64,000 nucleotides of DNA from an uncultured Blautia sp. (GTDB lineage Bacteria > Bacillota > Clostridia > Lachnospirales > Lachnospiraceae): positions 62,001 to 126,000 of the forward strand of contig URMH01000001.1 of NCBI GenBank assembly GCA_900549015.1, written 5' to 3'. Made by a program: the position numbers and the translations under genes. Positions 26,604 to 35,231 of this stretch are shown piece by piece; position 1 is the stretch's first letter, and each line of letters starts with the position of its first letter. The notes under the pieces are model-generated. The model was given only the letters and a program-made list of their open reading frames with translations, was not told where the DNA came from and made no database searches.

Positions 26604-27609
26604 GAGCGGTATTGAATGGTGTGATCACACATGGAACCCAATCACCGGTTGTCGGCATGGCTGTTCTTACTGCTACGCCGACAAGATGTCACTCCGTTTT
26701 TGCGGAAACATGAAACGAAATATGCTCCAGACAGGGCAATATCGAATAGAGGGAGATCTGTTTGTTCTGGATGAGCCGTTCATGAATGAAGATGGAAAGC
26801 CTGTCATATATCCATTTGGATTTGAACCGACATTGCACAGATACAGATACGATACACTGGACAAGCTGAAACAGGGGCAGAATGTGTTTGTTGGAGCAAT
26901 GGCCGATATATTTGGCGAATGGGTGCCGGACAGTTGGATAGACGATATCCTTGGTATTTGCGAAAAACACCCTCAGCACAATTACTTGTTTCTTACCAAG
27001 AATCCGAAAAGGTACACCCAGTACGGTGTACCTTACGGAAAAGAAAATATGTGGTATGGAACAACTGTGACGAATAGTGAGGACATGGAACGGATATACC
27101 AGCTTCCAACCCTGCTAAACACTTTCGCCAGTATAGAGCCATTGCTTGAAGATATAGACGAAAACATTTCTGCACTGAAATATTTGAACTGGATCATTAT
27201 CGGTGCCGAGACAGGACACAGGAAAGAGAAAGTGATTCCTGAGTTCGAATGGATTAAGAGAATTGTTGTAGAAGCTGATTACAACGAGATACCGGTATTT
27301 ATGAAAGACAGCCTGATTCCGATAGTTGGCGAGAAGAATATGCGCAGGGATTATCCGAAGGAACTGCAGATTCGAAAAAGAAGCGAGAAAGTCAATAAAA
27401 AACTCAGTGGCAACTGTATGTTGTGCGGAAAGACAGAAGATAAAAACAAGATGGTTACCTTGACAGCAAGAGCGGTCAGGGGCGGCAAGGCGACATCGTT
27501 TGGCCATATGTGTCATTCCTGCTTTGCGAAATGGCTGACTAGTCACAATATACCGGTGCCGGACCTGGAAAATAAAAAGGAGATTGAAGATGGCAAAGAG
27601 AAGCTGTAG
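26596..27609 (+). CDS. DUF5131 (phage Gp37/Gp68) radical-SAM-like protein
   Basis: 337 residues. The N-terminus IEWCDHTWNPITGCRHGCSYCYA contains the CX3CX2C cluster motif of radical SAM enzymes. Other family segments are FVGAMADIFGEWVP, LFLTKNP and WIIIGAETGH. An added C-terminal zinc ribbon (CMLCGK, then MCHSCF) lies at about 275-325. The reaction is unknown, but family members occur in many phages and may modify a nucleic acid or small molecule. The ATG at 26596 follows AGGAGTTTGG. Confidence 0.85.
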   Translation: MNKSGIEWCDHTWNPITGCRHGCSYCYADKMSLRFCGNMKRNMLQTGQYRIEGDLFVLDEPFMNEDGKPVIYPFGFEPTLHRYRYDTLDKLKQGQNVFVGAMADIFGEWVPDSWIDDILGICEKHPQHNYLFLTKNPKRYTQYGVPYGKENMWYGTTVTNSEDMERIYQLPTLLNTFASIEPLLEDIDENISALKYLNWIIIGAETGHRKEKVIPEFEWIKRIVVEADYNEIPVFMKDSLIPIVGEKNMRRDYPKELQIRKRSEKVNKKLSGNCMLCGKTEDKNKMVTLTARAVRGGKATSFGHMCHSCFAKWLTSHNIPVPDLENKKEIEDGKEKL

Positions 27610-27871
27610 AAGAACAACTGATGAAAACCTTATTCATAAAAAAGCTGTGGAAATGAGAAAGAAGACAGACGAACAGCTTGTGCATTATGTGGAAGATCGT
27701 GTGGAAAAAGCACGAAGTGAGGGCTTCAATTGTGGAAAAGCCAGTGTTCCAAAAACCGGAGAGGGAGCAAAGGAGTTTATCGCATTCCTTCAGCTGAATA
27801 AGATTCCGGGAATTGGAGCAGTAACAATAAACAAACTCATAAAGGTAGCGGAAGAAAATGGATACTTATAA
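27590..27871 (+). CDS. Small protein with a helix-hairpin-helix-like end
   Basis: 93 residues. The C-terminus LQLNKIPGIGAVTINKLIKVAE resembles a helix-hairpin-helix non-specific DNA-binding motif. The rest is charged and helical. It overlaps DUF5131 upstream and RecU downstream. The ATG at 27590 has AAGGAG 8 nt before it. A role helping RecU or other DNA proteins is only inferred. Confidence 0.55.
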   Translation: MAKRSCRRTTDENLIHKKAVEMRKKTDEQLVHYVEDRVEKARSEGFNCGKASVPKTGEGAKEFIAFLQLNKIPGIGAVTINKLIKVAEENGYL

Positions 27872-28409
27872 GCGTTCGATAAGAGGTCTGCAGAGCAGAT
27901 CTAACGGGGAACATTTTGAGGGAATGATAATTGCGGCATCCAGATTCTATGAAGAAAGAGGAATTGCAGCAGTTGATAAAACTCCGGAAGCATTTAAGGT
28001 ACTGAAGGCAATGGACAGGAACAGAGGGCAGTTCATCTGCTGTTTCACTAAACAGGCTCAGCCTGATTTCAAAGGAATTCTCATGGATTCAACCATGATC
28101 TTGTTTGATGCAAAGCATACGGACAAAGATAAGATTAGCAGGGACGTAGTAACCACTGAACAGCAGGCGTGCTTTGAAAGGTATATGAAGCTTGGGGCAA
28201 TGTGTTTTTTGGTTGTATCTCTGGAATTTAAAGAATTCTACCGGGTTCCGTGGGTGGTATTTCGGGATATGAAGAAGATTTACGGACACAAGTACATGAA
28301 CCGGGAAGAACTGGAACCTTACAGGATCAAATATTCAAACGGAGTGGTGAAGTACCTCGATGGTATTGTTCTCCGGGAAAGGAATGAAGATGAAAGTACA
28401 GAAGTATGA
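27858..28409 (+). CDS. recU: RecU-like Holliday junction resolvase
   Basis: 183 residues. SRSNGEHFEGMI at the start, KTPEAFKV, then the nuclease core QAQPDFKGILM and ILFDAKHT (D, E/D-x-K pattern) and KLGAMCFLVV follow the RecU order. It resolves branched recombination or replication products, a common phage function. It overlaps the genes on both sides, indicating tight coupling. Confidence 0.85.
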   Translation: MDTYKRSIRGLQSRSNGEHFEGMIIAASRFYEERGIAAVDKTPEAFKVLKAMDRNRGQFICCFTKQAQPDFKGILMDSTMILFDAKHTDKDKISRDVVTTEQQACFERYMKLGAMCFLVVSLEFKEFYRVPWVVFRDMKKIYGHKYMNREELEPYRIKYSNGVVKYLDGIVLRERNEDESTEV

Positions 28410-29454
28410 GATCGCCAGAGTTATTGATAAATTAAAAAGTATTGTGCAGAAGAACGACCAGTTTCCGGCTCTGGGAGGGATTCTGGTAAAGGACGGGTAT
28501 TTAATCGCCTCCAACTCCGAGATTACAATGAAGGTCAAATTAGAGGCCTCAGAAGGCAGTTATTTTATTATTCCAATGAAAGCCTTTGACTTGATCAAAA
28601 ATCTTCCGGATGGAGAAATCGACATCAGCGCAACCGACAAGAATGTAGTTATGATCAAGATAGGAGCAATTAAAAACAAATACCAGAGTTACCCTCCGGA
28701 GGAATTCAATTTTGATATTACAGAGGATCCGGAAGCGGATGGAGTGGAATTGAATGGTAAAAAGATCATGGAGGCTATAGGTCATGTTATTTATGCAGCA
28801 GCTGACGGCGGTGCGAATACACAGATGACCGGAATTTATTTTGAGGGTACAGACAGCGGAGTTTCCCTTGCCGCACTGGACGGGCACGTAGTCGCAGTAG
28901 ATTCTGTTAAAGCAGAAGGCGCAAAGGACATGAAGCTGATCGTGCCGAAGGCAACTGCCAAGAAGTTAATCTCCATGGGCGTGATTGATGATGTGACTCT
29001 TACATATACCAAAAACAGTGCGGTATTCAAGTCTGATGAATATACCATTTACACAAGACTGATTGAAGGAAAATACTTTGCTTATCAGAAAATGTTTACC
29101 GAAGGCGAGATTAATACATGTGCATCAAGAACTGCATTGATCGGCGCAATGACCAGGGCAAAGATGTGTACGGAAGAAAAGCAGCCGGCAGTATTCCAGA
29201 TAGAAGACGATGTGCTGAATATCAGTATCCGGGATAAGCTGGCAGACTATCAGGAACAGGTACCGCTTCAGGAAACCGTATGCAAATCCATACGGTTGGG
29301 ATTCGATTCAAGACTGGTCCTGGAAACATTGAAAGCCTTCACCTGTGACAATATTGCACTGGGCTTCACCAGCCCACGAACACCGATGATTGTGGAAGCA
29401 GAGGACAGCGACATGAAAGCCATGGTGCTTCCAGTAGCGATAAGGGAGGCTTAA
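28390..29454 (+). CDS. dnaN: Phage DnaN-like sliding clamp
   Basis: 354 residues, close to the usual beta-clamp length. It shows the repeated clamp plan: an N-terminal domain with FPALGGILVKDGYLIASNSEITMK (like TLPILSNILI...TNLEI in DnaN), IIPMKAFDLIKNLPD, the middle domain with MTGIYFEGTDSGVSLAALDGHVVAV, and a third domain ending TPMIVEAED...MVLPV. Phage-encoded bacterial-type clamps are uncommon in small temperate phages. It would tether polymerase or repair proteins, and several local proteins carry possible clamp-binding tails. ATG 28390 has AAAGGA 6 nt upstream. Confidence 0.85.
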   Translation: MKVQKYEIARVIDKLKSIVQKNDQFPALGGILVKDGYLIASNSEITMKVKLEASEGSYFIIPMKAFDLIKNLPDGEIDISATDKNVVMIKIGAIKNKYQSYPPEEFNFDITEDPEADGVELNGKKIMEAIGHVIYAAADGGANTQMTGIYFEGTDSGVSLAALDGHVVAVDSVKAEGAKDMKLIVPKATAKKLISMGVIDDVTLTYTKNSAVFKSDEYTIYTRLIEGKYFAYQKMFTEGEINTCASRTALIGAMTRAKMCTEEKQPAVFQIEDDVLNISIRDKLADYQEQVPLQETVCKSIRLGFDSRLVLETLKAFTCDNIALGFTSPRTPMIVEAEDSDMKAMVLPVAIREA

Positions 29455-29456
29455 AT

Positions 29457-29660
29457 ATGATCGAGATTATATCAGTAAAAGATATCAAAGATGCAACACC
29501 AGAGGAACTTGCAAATCTTCGCCGGAAGGGACTTCTTCCGGCAGAAGGAACCAGGGGAACATCTGGAAGACCTCTCAGCCCGTATGAGCGAACCAGAGCA
29601 CAGGTGGCTGCTACTGGAAACAGACGGGTGATGGAAAACTTTATTGCCACGCACAGCTGA
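29457..29660 (+). CDS. Small phage protein, 67 residues
   Basis: It begins MIEIISVKDIKDATPEEL and is basic in the second half (RPLSPYERTRAQVAATGNRR). Ribosome site GGGAGG. No family recognised. It follows the clamp gene by two bases. Confidence 0.55.
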   Translation: MIEIISVKDIKDATPEELANLRRKGLLPAEGTRGTSGRPLSPYERTRAQVAATGNRRVMENFIATHS

Positions 29661-29675
29661 AAGGGGATGAAATAA

Positions 29676-29882
29676 ATGAATTTGTATAGATATTATCAGC
29701 ATGATGGATTCCGATGCGAAACTACAGTCGGAATTGTTAAAGCAAAAGACATGCAAGAGGCTGAAAAAATCGTAAAAAACCATTACGAAAAAGCATATCG
29801 AGGAGAATTCCAGCGCGATGGTTGGGAGCTGGAAGAAGTTGAGTTTTCCGATGATGGATGCAGCGAAATTTATTACGGGTGA
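29676..29882 (+). CDS. Small phage protein, 68 residues
   Basis: MNLYRYYQHDGFRCETTVG, with a middle helix (MQEAEKIVKNHYEKAY) and an acidic end, suggesting a small alpha-beta fold. Ribosome site AAAGGGGATG. No family recognised. Confidence 0.55.
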   Translation: MNLYRYYQHDGFRCETTVGIVKAKDMQEAEKIVKNHYEKAYRGEFQRDGWELEEVEFSDDGCSEIYYG

Positions 29883-29887
29883 TTAAT

Positions 29888-30139
29888 ATGGCGAAGGCGT
29901 TATATAACTTATGCAAAAGGAATGGGACAGTGATGGAGTACTCCATCACTGGATCCGAAGTAGCTGAATTGATTAGCTGCAAAAAGCAGGATGTTTATAA
30001 TTCTGCGAGCTACGGCCAGATGATCCGGAAAGAATTTTACGTTGAAGTTGTAGACCGGCCACTGAGCCGAACGAAAGATCTTACATTACTTTTGGAATAT
30101 GACCGGGTTTGTAGAGAAATTCTTGAGAGGTGTGGATGA
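29888..30139 (+). CDS. Small phage protein, 83 residues
   Basis: MAKALYNLCKRNGTVMEYS leads to a possible HTH-like middle (EVAELISCKKQDVYNSASY). The ribosome site is weak (GGTGA). It overlaps the next start by ATGA-like bases. Function unknown. Confidence 0.5.
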   Translation: MAKALYNLCKRNGTVMEYSITGSEVAELISCKKQDVYNSASYGQMIRKEFYVEVVDRPLSRTKDLTLLLEYDRVCREILERCG

Positions 30140-30363
30140 TGAAAGTATATAAAGCAGTGCATGAGAGAGAAAACAAGTGCAAGGAATTGCACAAAGAGAT
30201 GAATATGAATGTAGGCCCGACCAGACTGGTCCAGCCGGATTTTTACCTGTTGGTCGATGTGGATGACCTGCAGAAACAGATGAATGCTTTGGAGAACGAA
30301 CTTCACCGAATGAAAAGAGTGGAAGCAAGGAGAAAATGGAGATATGTTCATAAAAGAAGATGA
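30139..30363 (+). CDS. Small coiled-coil phage protein
   Basis: 74 residues. Residues about 42-65 (DVDDLQKQMNALENELHRMK) look like a short coiled coil, with a basic end. The start may be 30136 or 30139, both overlapping the previous stop. Its end overlaps the PP-loop gene. Confidence 0.5.
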   Translation: MKVYKAVHERENKCKELHKEMNMNVGPTRLVQPDFYLLVDVDDLQKQMNALENELHRMKRVEARRKWRYVHKRR

Positions 30364-31390
30364 TTTGAAATTGAATGAGTGGCAGTTTTCTCAAAGAAAA
30401 TTTCTTCCGTATGAGATAAAAACCAAACTTGCTGAAACAAGAATTCGTGAATGGTATGACAACTGGAATGGACAAGTATATCTAAGTTATTCGGGAGGGC
30501 TTGATAGTACAGCTCTGCTTCATATGATCCGCAAAACTGTCGGAAAAGAAGTACCAGCAGTGTTCTCGAATACTGGTTTGGAATTTCCTGAGATTGTGAG
30601 ATTTGCCAGAAAAGCCAGTGGAGAGTTTTTGGAAATTTATCCGCAGAGAAAAGACGGTAGTCGAGCTACATTCAAATGGGTTGTCGAAACTTATGGATTT
30701 CCTATTACATCAAAGGAGAACGCCGCAAGAATCAGAAAACTCAGACACGGAAATCTTTGTAACAGGTATAGAAATTATCTTTTAAATGGAGATGAGCGAG
30801 GAAAATTCGGAGTACTTCCAAAGAAATGGCATTACCTCTTAGAGACTAAGTTTGATACCAGTGAGAAGTGTTGTGACATCATGAAAAAGAATCCGTTTTC
30901 AAAATACGGCAAAGAAACAGGACGCGTTCCATACGTAGGTACAACACAGGACGAAGGCTTTATGCGCGCACGTTTATATGCTCATACTGGCTGCAATGTG
31001 TATGACGGCAAAACGATTAAAAGTCAGCCACTCGGACCATGGAACAGACAGGATGTTCTCAGATACATTGTGGAAAATGATGTGGAAATATGTTCAATTT
31101 ATGGAGATATACGGAAATCATCAAGCGGGTTATATTACACTACAGGAGAACAGAGAACTGGTTGCATGTTCTGTGCATTCGGAGCACATATGGAGGAATG
31201 CCCGAATAGATTTCAAAGAATGGCGAAAACACATCCGAAACATTGGAAAATCTGTATGAATCTTGAAAACAATGGAGTTAGATATCAAGATGCATTATTA
31301 GAATGTAAAATCGAAACTGAAACGTGGGAACAAATGGGACAGATGAGCATAGAAGATTATCTGAAAGGGAAGATTCATGAAACGGCATGA
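30344..31390 (+). CDS. PAPS-reductase-like PP-loop protein with cysteine clusters
   Basis: 348 residues. The PP-loop YLSYSGGLDSTALLH (about 45-60) and VFSNTGLEFPEI place it in the adenosine-phosphosulfate reductase/sulfotransferase superfamily, which activates substrates with ATP. Cysteines at CCDIM (about 178) and CMFC with ECPNRF (about 278-295) could bind an iron-sulfur cluster or zinc. The protein ends GQMSIEDYL plus a short tail, a motif shared with two neighbours. Phage members of this family have no settled function. It differs from the two PP-loop proteins in the late region. Confidence 0.8.
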   Translation: MFIKEDDLKLNEWQFSQRKFLPYEIKTKLAETRIREWYDNWNGQVYLSYSGGLDSTALLHMIRKTVGKEVPAVFSNTGLEFPEIVRFARKASGEFLEIYPQRKDGSRATFKWVVETYGFPITSKENAARIRKLRHGNLCNRYRNYLLNGDERGKFGVLPKKWHYLLETKFDTSEKCCDIMKKNPFSKYGKETGRVPYVGTTQDEGFMRARLYAHTGCNVYDGKTIKSQPLGPWNRQDVLRYIVENDVEICSIYGDIRKSSSGLYYTTGEQRTGCMFCAFGAHMEECPNRFQRMAKTHPKHWKICMNLENNGVRYQDALLECKIETETWEQMGQMSIEDYLKGKIHETA

Positions 31391-31622
31391 ATATGCATTT
31401 CCCTGTGGTGGCTGTATTTGCAATCACTGTGCGAATAATCTATACAGTTCGGGCAAAATGGCAGGAGAAGCAAAGATATTTTGCTATGTTTGTGAGGAAT
31501 GTCGATATTATGATGGGGACTTAAAAAATAAAGATATGAGATGCAAGCAGTGCAAAAATTATATCGTAACAAATGAACATGCTGAACGTTTGAGAAAAAA
31601 GATAAAGGTGGTAAAGAAATGA
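31377..31622 (+). CDS. Small cysteine-rich protein
   Basis: 81 residues with nine cysteines in the first 60 (CGGCICNHC, CYVCEEC, CKQC), suggesting two or more metal sites. The start overlaps the PP-loop gene. Function unknown. Confidence 0.6.
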   Translation: MKRHEYAFPCGGCICNHCANNLYSSGKMAGEAKIFCYVCEECRYYDGDLKNKDMRCKQCKNYIVTNEHAERLRKKIKVVKK

Positions 31623-31642
31623 GGAAGATTAAGGAGAAACGC

Positions 31643-31933
31643 ATGCAGAGTTATGTCCTTAGAGCCAGAAAAATGGTTCAAGAAGGAAAAAACAAAGAAG
31701 GGGCAGAAATGCTTAGTGAGGGCATGAGTTATTACAGTAACAATATCATCAAAGCTCTTACGCCGTATGCAACTGCAGACGCCGGAATTATTTCTATGGT
31801 CCTGCACAACTTGGCAGATGGTATCGAGAAGAATAATCCAGGAGCAAAAGAGCTTCGCATGTGGGCAGAAAACAACACCACAAAACCTGAATTGCAAGAA
31901 ACAATTAAGGTTAAGAAACCCAATATGAGGTAG
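31643..31933 (+). CDS. Small helical phage protein, 96 residues
   Basis: Begins MQSYVLRARKMVQEGKN and is mostly helical, with a basic end. The ATG at 31643 follows a textbook AAGGAGAAAC site; an in-frame ATG at 31619 is weaker. No family recognised. Confidence 0.55.
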   Translation: MQSYVLRARKMVQEGKNKEGAEMLSEGMSYYSNNIIKALTPYATADAGIISMVLHNLADGIEKNNPGAKELRMWAENNTTKPELQETIKVKKPNMR

Positions 31934-31936
31934 AAA

Positions 31937-32482
31937 ATGACAAGAACTGAAACAACCAAATTCCTTGGAAAATTACTTATAGATACTCGCCTCGGAGGGG
32001 CTGGCTCGCACTGGGCCAGCGAGGTTAGTATTGATCCATGGACACCGAAGGCAAGGCGGGTGGACTACATGGAATTTTCTCCGGCGAATCAATGCTCTGT
32101 GTCAGGAATAGAAAAAGGCATATTCACCTGCTATGAAATTAAGAGCTGCAAAGAGGATGTTTATAGCGGTAATGGCTTGAATTTCTTCGGGGAAAAGAAT
32201 TACATTGTAACTACGATGGCATGTTACAAAGACATTCTGCCAGATTTCCGGAGCGGCAAATTTGCTAATTACATGAGTGAAAAGCACCCGGATTCATCAA
32301 CTTATTATGGCATTATGGTTGCTATTCCGTTTTGGGGAGAAGCAACGGAAGAATTCAATGATCCTACACCATTAAGCGAGGATAGAAACTGGAAGTTGGA
32401 AATTGTATTGCCTTGCAGACAGGGGATAAGAACGAAGTCTATGACAGAATTACTATTCTGCATGCTGCGGAGCGGGCGTTGA
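31937..32482 (+). CDS. Possible PD-(D/E)XK-type nuclease-like protein
   Basis: 181 residues. VDYMEFSP followed by GIFTCYEIKSCKED gives a D...E-x-K pattern like restriction-endonuclease folds, with the preceding helix and following strands in a plausible order. No partner methylase is adjacent. The family was not recognised, so the nuclease call is tentative. Confidence 0.45.
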   Translation: MTRTETTKFLGKLLIDTRLGGAGSHWASEVSIDPWTPKARRVDYMEFSPANQCSVSGIEKGIFTCYEIKSCKEDVYSGNGLNFFGEKNYIVTTMACYKDILPDFRSGKFANYMSEKHPDSSTYYGIMVAIPFWGEATEEFNDPTPLSEDRNWKLEIVLPCRQGIRTKSMTELLFCMLRSGR

Positions 32483-32496
32483 GAGGAGGAATTAAG

Positions 32497-33423
32497 ATGG
32501 CAATATTCCATAAAACATTGCAGTATCATGAAGATACAACGGAGAAAAGAGATATTTCTCAGGAAGATATAGAATTTCTGAAGAAATTGCAGCTTGAAAT
32601 GAATACTCAGGACACAACAGGAACAGCGGATCCTCGCTTCTGGGTTATTAAAGGTAGCGAGAGAGTGATCAATAATGAGGATCCGGACGAGCTGTGCTTG
32701 CAAGTAGATGGAAGCACAGTTACAAGCACAACGGAAGAAACGGTGAAGTATCTCAATGATAACATCTTGCCAGACTGCAATATCGATAGAGGCTGCAAAA
32801 TTGAAACAGGGTATACATGGGATTTTAAACTGACGTACACGGAAGATGGAGAAGAAGAGTATGATGATTTGTCAACGCAGGAAGTGAATGAATTTCTTGC
32901 CAACAATGGACATGATGATACCATGATAATTGGTATTTCAATCAGACCATTTATGTACCCAAACACGATGTTTCTTACAGAGAAAGAAGCCAGGGAACAT
33001 CTTAAGAGAAATCATTATCATTACTCAGAAGACGCACATACATATTGCATGGTTGCGTGGAGATCCCCGGAAGTAGAAAAATTATGGAAGATATTACGGG
33101 AAACAAAATGGGATTGCAAAGACAAAGAGCTTGAAAGCCATGAAGAAAAGTACATTCTACATTACTGTATTTCTCTCATGCAGGAGTTGGTCGGATGTTT
33201 CGAAGAATGGTACAGATGGGTACATGGAGAAAATGCAATAGAAGAGCTGAGTGAAGAAGAAAAGTTCTGCTATAACATGTCGTATTTCCATATTGTCCAG
33301 GAACTGTTTTTGTTTCGCACATCACATTCTGGAGGAACATCAACGAGGGCAAAATGCAGACAGTTTGGTGTTGATAGCAGTGAAAATGTCGAATTCAAAT
33401 TCAGTGAGGAAGAAGATGGATAA
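32497..33423 (+). CDS. Phage protein of unknown function, 308 residues
   Basis: Start 32497 follows GAGGAGG. The protein is acidic, with an alpha-beta N-terminal part (DPRFWVIKGSERVINNEDPD) and a helical C-terminus (about 190-300). No motif or family recognised, but the length and ribosome site support a real gene. Confidence 0.6.
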   Translation: MAIFHKTLQYHEDTTEKRDISQEDIEFLKKLQLEMNTQDTTGTADPRFWVIKGSERVINNEDPDELCLQVDGSTVTSTTEETVKYLNDNILPDCNIDRGCKIETGYTWDFKLTYTEDGEEEYDDLSTQEVNEFLANNGHDDTMIIGISIRPFMYPNTMFLTEKEAREHLKRNHYHYSEDAHTYCMVAWRSPEVEKLWKILRETKWDCKDKELESHEEKYILHYCISLMQELVGCFEEWYRWVHGENAIEELSEEEKFCYNMSYFHIVQELFLFRTSHSGGTSTRAKCRQFGVDSSENVEFKFSEEEDG

Positions 33424-33670
33424 ATCAATAATAATGTTTGACACACCGGATTCTTGTGGAGAATGTTTCTGCCAGAAAGGGTATACAGTTTATGGTTATG
33501 CATGTGGTCTCACAAATAGGATGAATAAAGATGCTCGCTGTAGGCCGGGTTGGTGCCCGTTGATACCACTTCCGGAACGCCATATAGCTTCGAAAACTGC
33601 AACGGGGTATGAAATTGGATACGAAGATGGATGGAATGAGTGTCTTGAAAAAATAGTGGGAGGCGAGTAA
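33416..33670 (+). CDS. Small cysteine-rich phage protein
   Basis: 84 residues. CGECFCQKGYTVYGYAC and CRPGWCPLIPLP are typical of a small phage cysteine-rich family. Metal binding is likely; function unknown. It overlaps the preceding stop. Confidence 0.6.
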   Translation: MDKSIIMFDTPDSCGECFCQKGYTVYGYACGLTNRMNKDARCRPGWCPLIPLPERHIASKTATGYEIGYEDGWNECLEKIVGGE

Positions 33671-33671
33671 T

Positions 33672-34040
33672 TTGAAAAGCTTAGAAAAAATATTGGAAAA
33701 TCGTTGCATTCGGAATCACAAAACAATGTTTCCGGTGCATGAAGCAGAGATTGGGCTTCCGGACTGTGGAATCTGTAGAGTGATATGGGAACGTGTGAAT
33801 GGTTATGAACACGTAGCAGCCTCCCCGCAAGATCCTGGTTCACAAAATAAATACCTTCTTCCAACAGGGAACGATATGCGTGCATTAAAGGATATTTTCT
33901 TTGGAGATGAAGAAGTAGAGCACAAGTTTAGCATAAAGAAGTATCAATATGCAAATTTAAATGGAGCTGAAGGCTGGGTGCATTTATGGAAACCGATAGG
34001 ACATGAAATTGATGAATTGGTAAAGAGAGAAGGTGAATAA
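33672..34040 (+). CDS. Phage protein of unknown function, 122 residues
   Basis: TTG start at 33672, with GGCGAG upstream. The sequence has a short CGIC pair and a C-terminal WVHLWKPIGHEIDEL segment. No family recognised with confidence. Confidence 0.5.
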   Translation: MKSLEKILENRCIRNHKTMFPVHEAEIGLPDCGICRVIWERVNGYEHVAASPQDPGSQNKYLLPTGNDMRALKDIFFGDEEVEHKFSIKKYQYANLNGAEGWVHLWKPIGHEIDELVKREGE

Positions 34041-34361
34041 ATGAGAAATGTATTATTTTATATTGCAGGAGCTGCTACAGTAGGAGTGTTTTTTACATTA
34101 TGGTGCGCGGTAGCAGTACAAAGAGTGAGAAAAGAAAGTGAAGCATCCAAGTACGGAGAGCTTTGTGCGAGGATTCAGAAACAGATCGATGAAACAAGAA
34201 TGAGAATTTATTCTGTGAAAATGCAGCTTCATATAGCAGATCATGCTCTGGATCAGGCATTGCTCCAGTGGAAGTATGAGTATTTGATGAAACAGGAACA
34301 ATGGCTTATCGAACTGATGTGCGGAAAAAGAGAAGAAGAAAAGCAGGAGGAAAAGCAATGA
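34041..34361 (+). CDS. Small membrane-anchored protein
   Basis: 106 residues. One N-terminal membrane helix (about residues 4-25, LFYIAGAATVGVFFTLWC) is followed by a coiled-coil-like helical region and an acidic/basic tail (KREEEKQEEKQ). Function unknown. Confidence 0.55.
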   Translation: MRNVLFYIAGAATVGVFFTLWCAVAVQRVRKESEASKYGELCARIQKQIDETRMRIYSVKMQLHIADHALDQALLQWKYEYLMKQEQWLIELMCGKREEEKQEEKQ

Positions 34362-34579
34362 AGTGTAGTATCAGCACATATTATAAGATTTTGGACGCAG
34401 AATTATATAATTATGATGATAGTTATATGAAACTGGATGTTGACGTCAATGCGAAAAGTATCGATCTTGAAGAATATGCGAGCAAACAGAAAAAGAGCAT
34501 TGCGGATATGTGTAATGTGCCTGAAGAAAAGGTAATTCCAATATCTCGATTAGAGTATGAAACATATGCAGATGAGTAA
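34358..34579 (+). CDS. Small phage protein, 73 residues
   Basis: MKCSISTYYKILDAELYNYDD, then an acidic helical end. The GGAGG site 7 nt upstream and the four-base overlap with the previous gene support it. Function unknown. Confidence 0.5.
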   Translation: MKCSISTYYKILDAELYNYDDSYMKLDVDVNAKSIDLEEYASKQKKSIADMCNVPEEKVIPISRLEYETYADE

Positions 34580-34594
34580 AGAGAGGAAGCCCAT

Positions 34595-34807
34595 ATGTAC
34601 AGCAAATGCCAGAAGTGCGGAAAGAAACTGACGGATCCCGAAAGCATCAAAAGGGGATATGGACCGGAATGTTGGAACAGCCTGACTGCACATTATTACC
34701 GAAACCCTGTTGACTGGGAAAACTACAGAGTACCTGGGCAAATGAACATTGAGGATTTTTTGGATATGGGAGGTGGGGACAATGGCGATAAGAAAGATAT
34801 GCCCTGA
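34595..34807 (+). CDS. Small DUF6011-like zinc protein with a QMNIEDFL tail
   Basis: 70 residues. CQKCGKKLTDPESIKRGYGPEC is a compact metal-binding motif of a type (DUF6011-like) frequent in Firmicutes phages. It is followed by GQMNIEDFL at about 48-56. The tail resembles those of the PcfK-like and PP-loop proteins and may be a docking peptide. Confidence 0.65.
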   Translation: MYSKCQKCGKKLTDPESIKRGYGPECWNSLTAHYYRNPVDWENYRVPGQMNIEDFLDMGGGDNGDKKDMP

Positions 34808-35012
34808 ATGCGGGCAACAGTACGGCACCAGACCAGCAGTGTCGAGAAAGGATAGGAAAACAGAAATATGTCCTGACTGTGGAACAAAGCAGGCACTTGA
34901 CACTGTGAGGGATTTGTTGGGACCGGAAATGACCGATCAGCAATGGGAAGGATATAAAAGCGGATTTTTAAAAAGGTCGAGGGAGGGACAGCATGGACAG
35001 AACACTTTATAA
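34782..35012 (+). CDS. Small zinc-ribbon protein
   Basis: 76 residues with CPECG and CPDCG about 22 residues apart, and a helical end. Start 34782 has GGTGGGG upstream. Function unknown. Confidence 0.6.
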   Translation: MAIRKICPECGQQYGTRPAVSRKDRKTEICPDCGTKQALDTVRDLLGPEMTDQQWEGYKSGFLKRSREGQHGQNTL

Positions 35013-35223
35013 TGCCAGCGGGTGTAAGGATAAGACCGCTCATGATGCGATTTGTTCTGCATCAAAACCGCAGACACAGGTTTTCAGATCTGACTGGACG
35101 CGGAGAGACAACGAGGCAGATATGTTCGTAAAGATGGTGAAACGTCTGGCAAAAGGATTTAATTTTAAACTTTGCGACAGAATTCGATTTGAGGATCCGG
35201 AAACAGGAAAGAAATATTTGTGA
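34993..35223 (+). CDS. Small phage protein, 76 residues
   Basis: Begins MDRTLYNASGCKDKTAHDA and is basic. It overlaps both neighbours. Last small gene before the late activator. No family recognised with certainty. Confidence 0.55.
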   Translation: MDRTLYNASGCKDKTAHDAICSASKPQTQVFRSDWTRRDNEADMFVKMVKRLAKGFNFKLCDRIRFEDPETGKKYL

Positions 35224-35231
35224 GGTATGGC

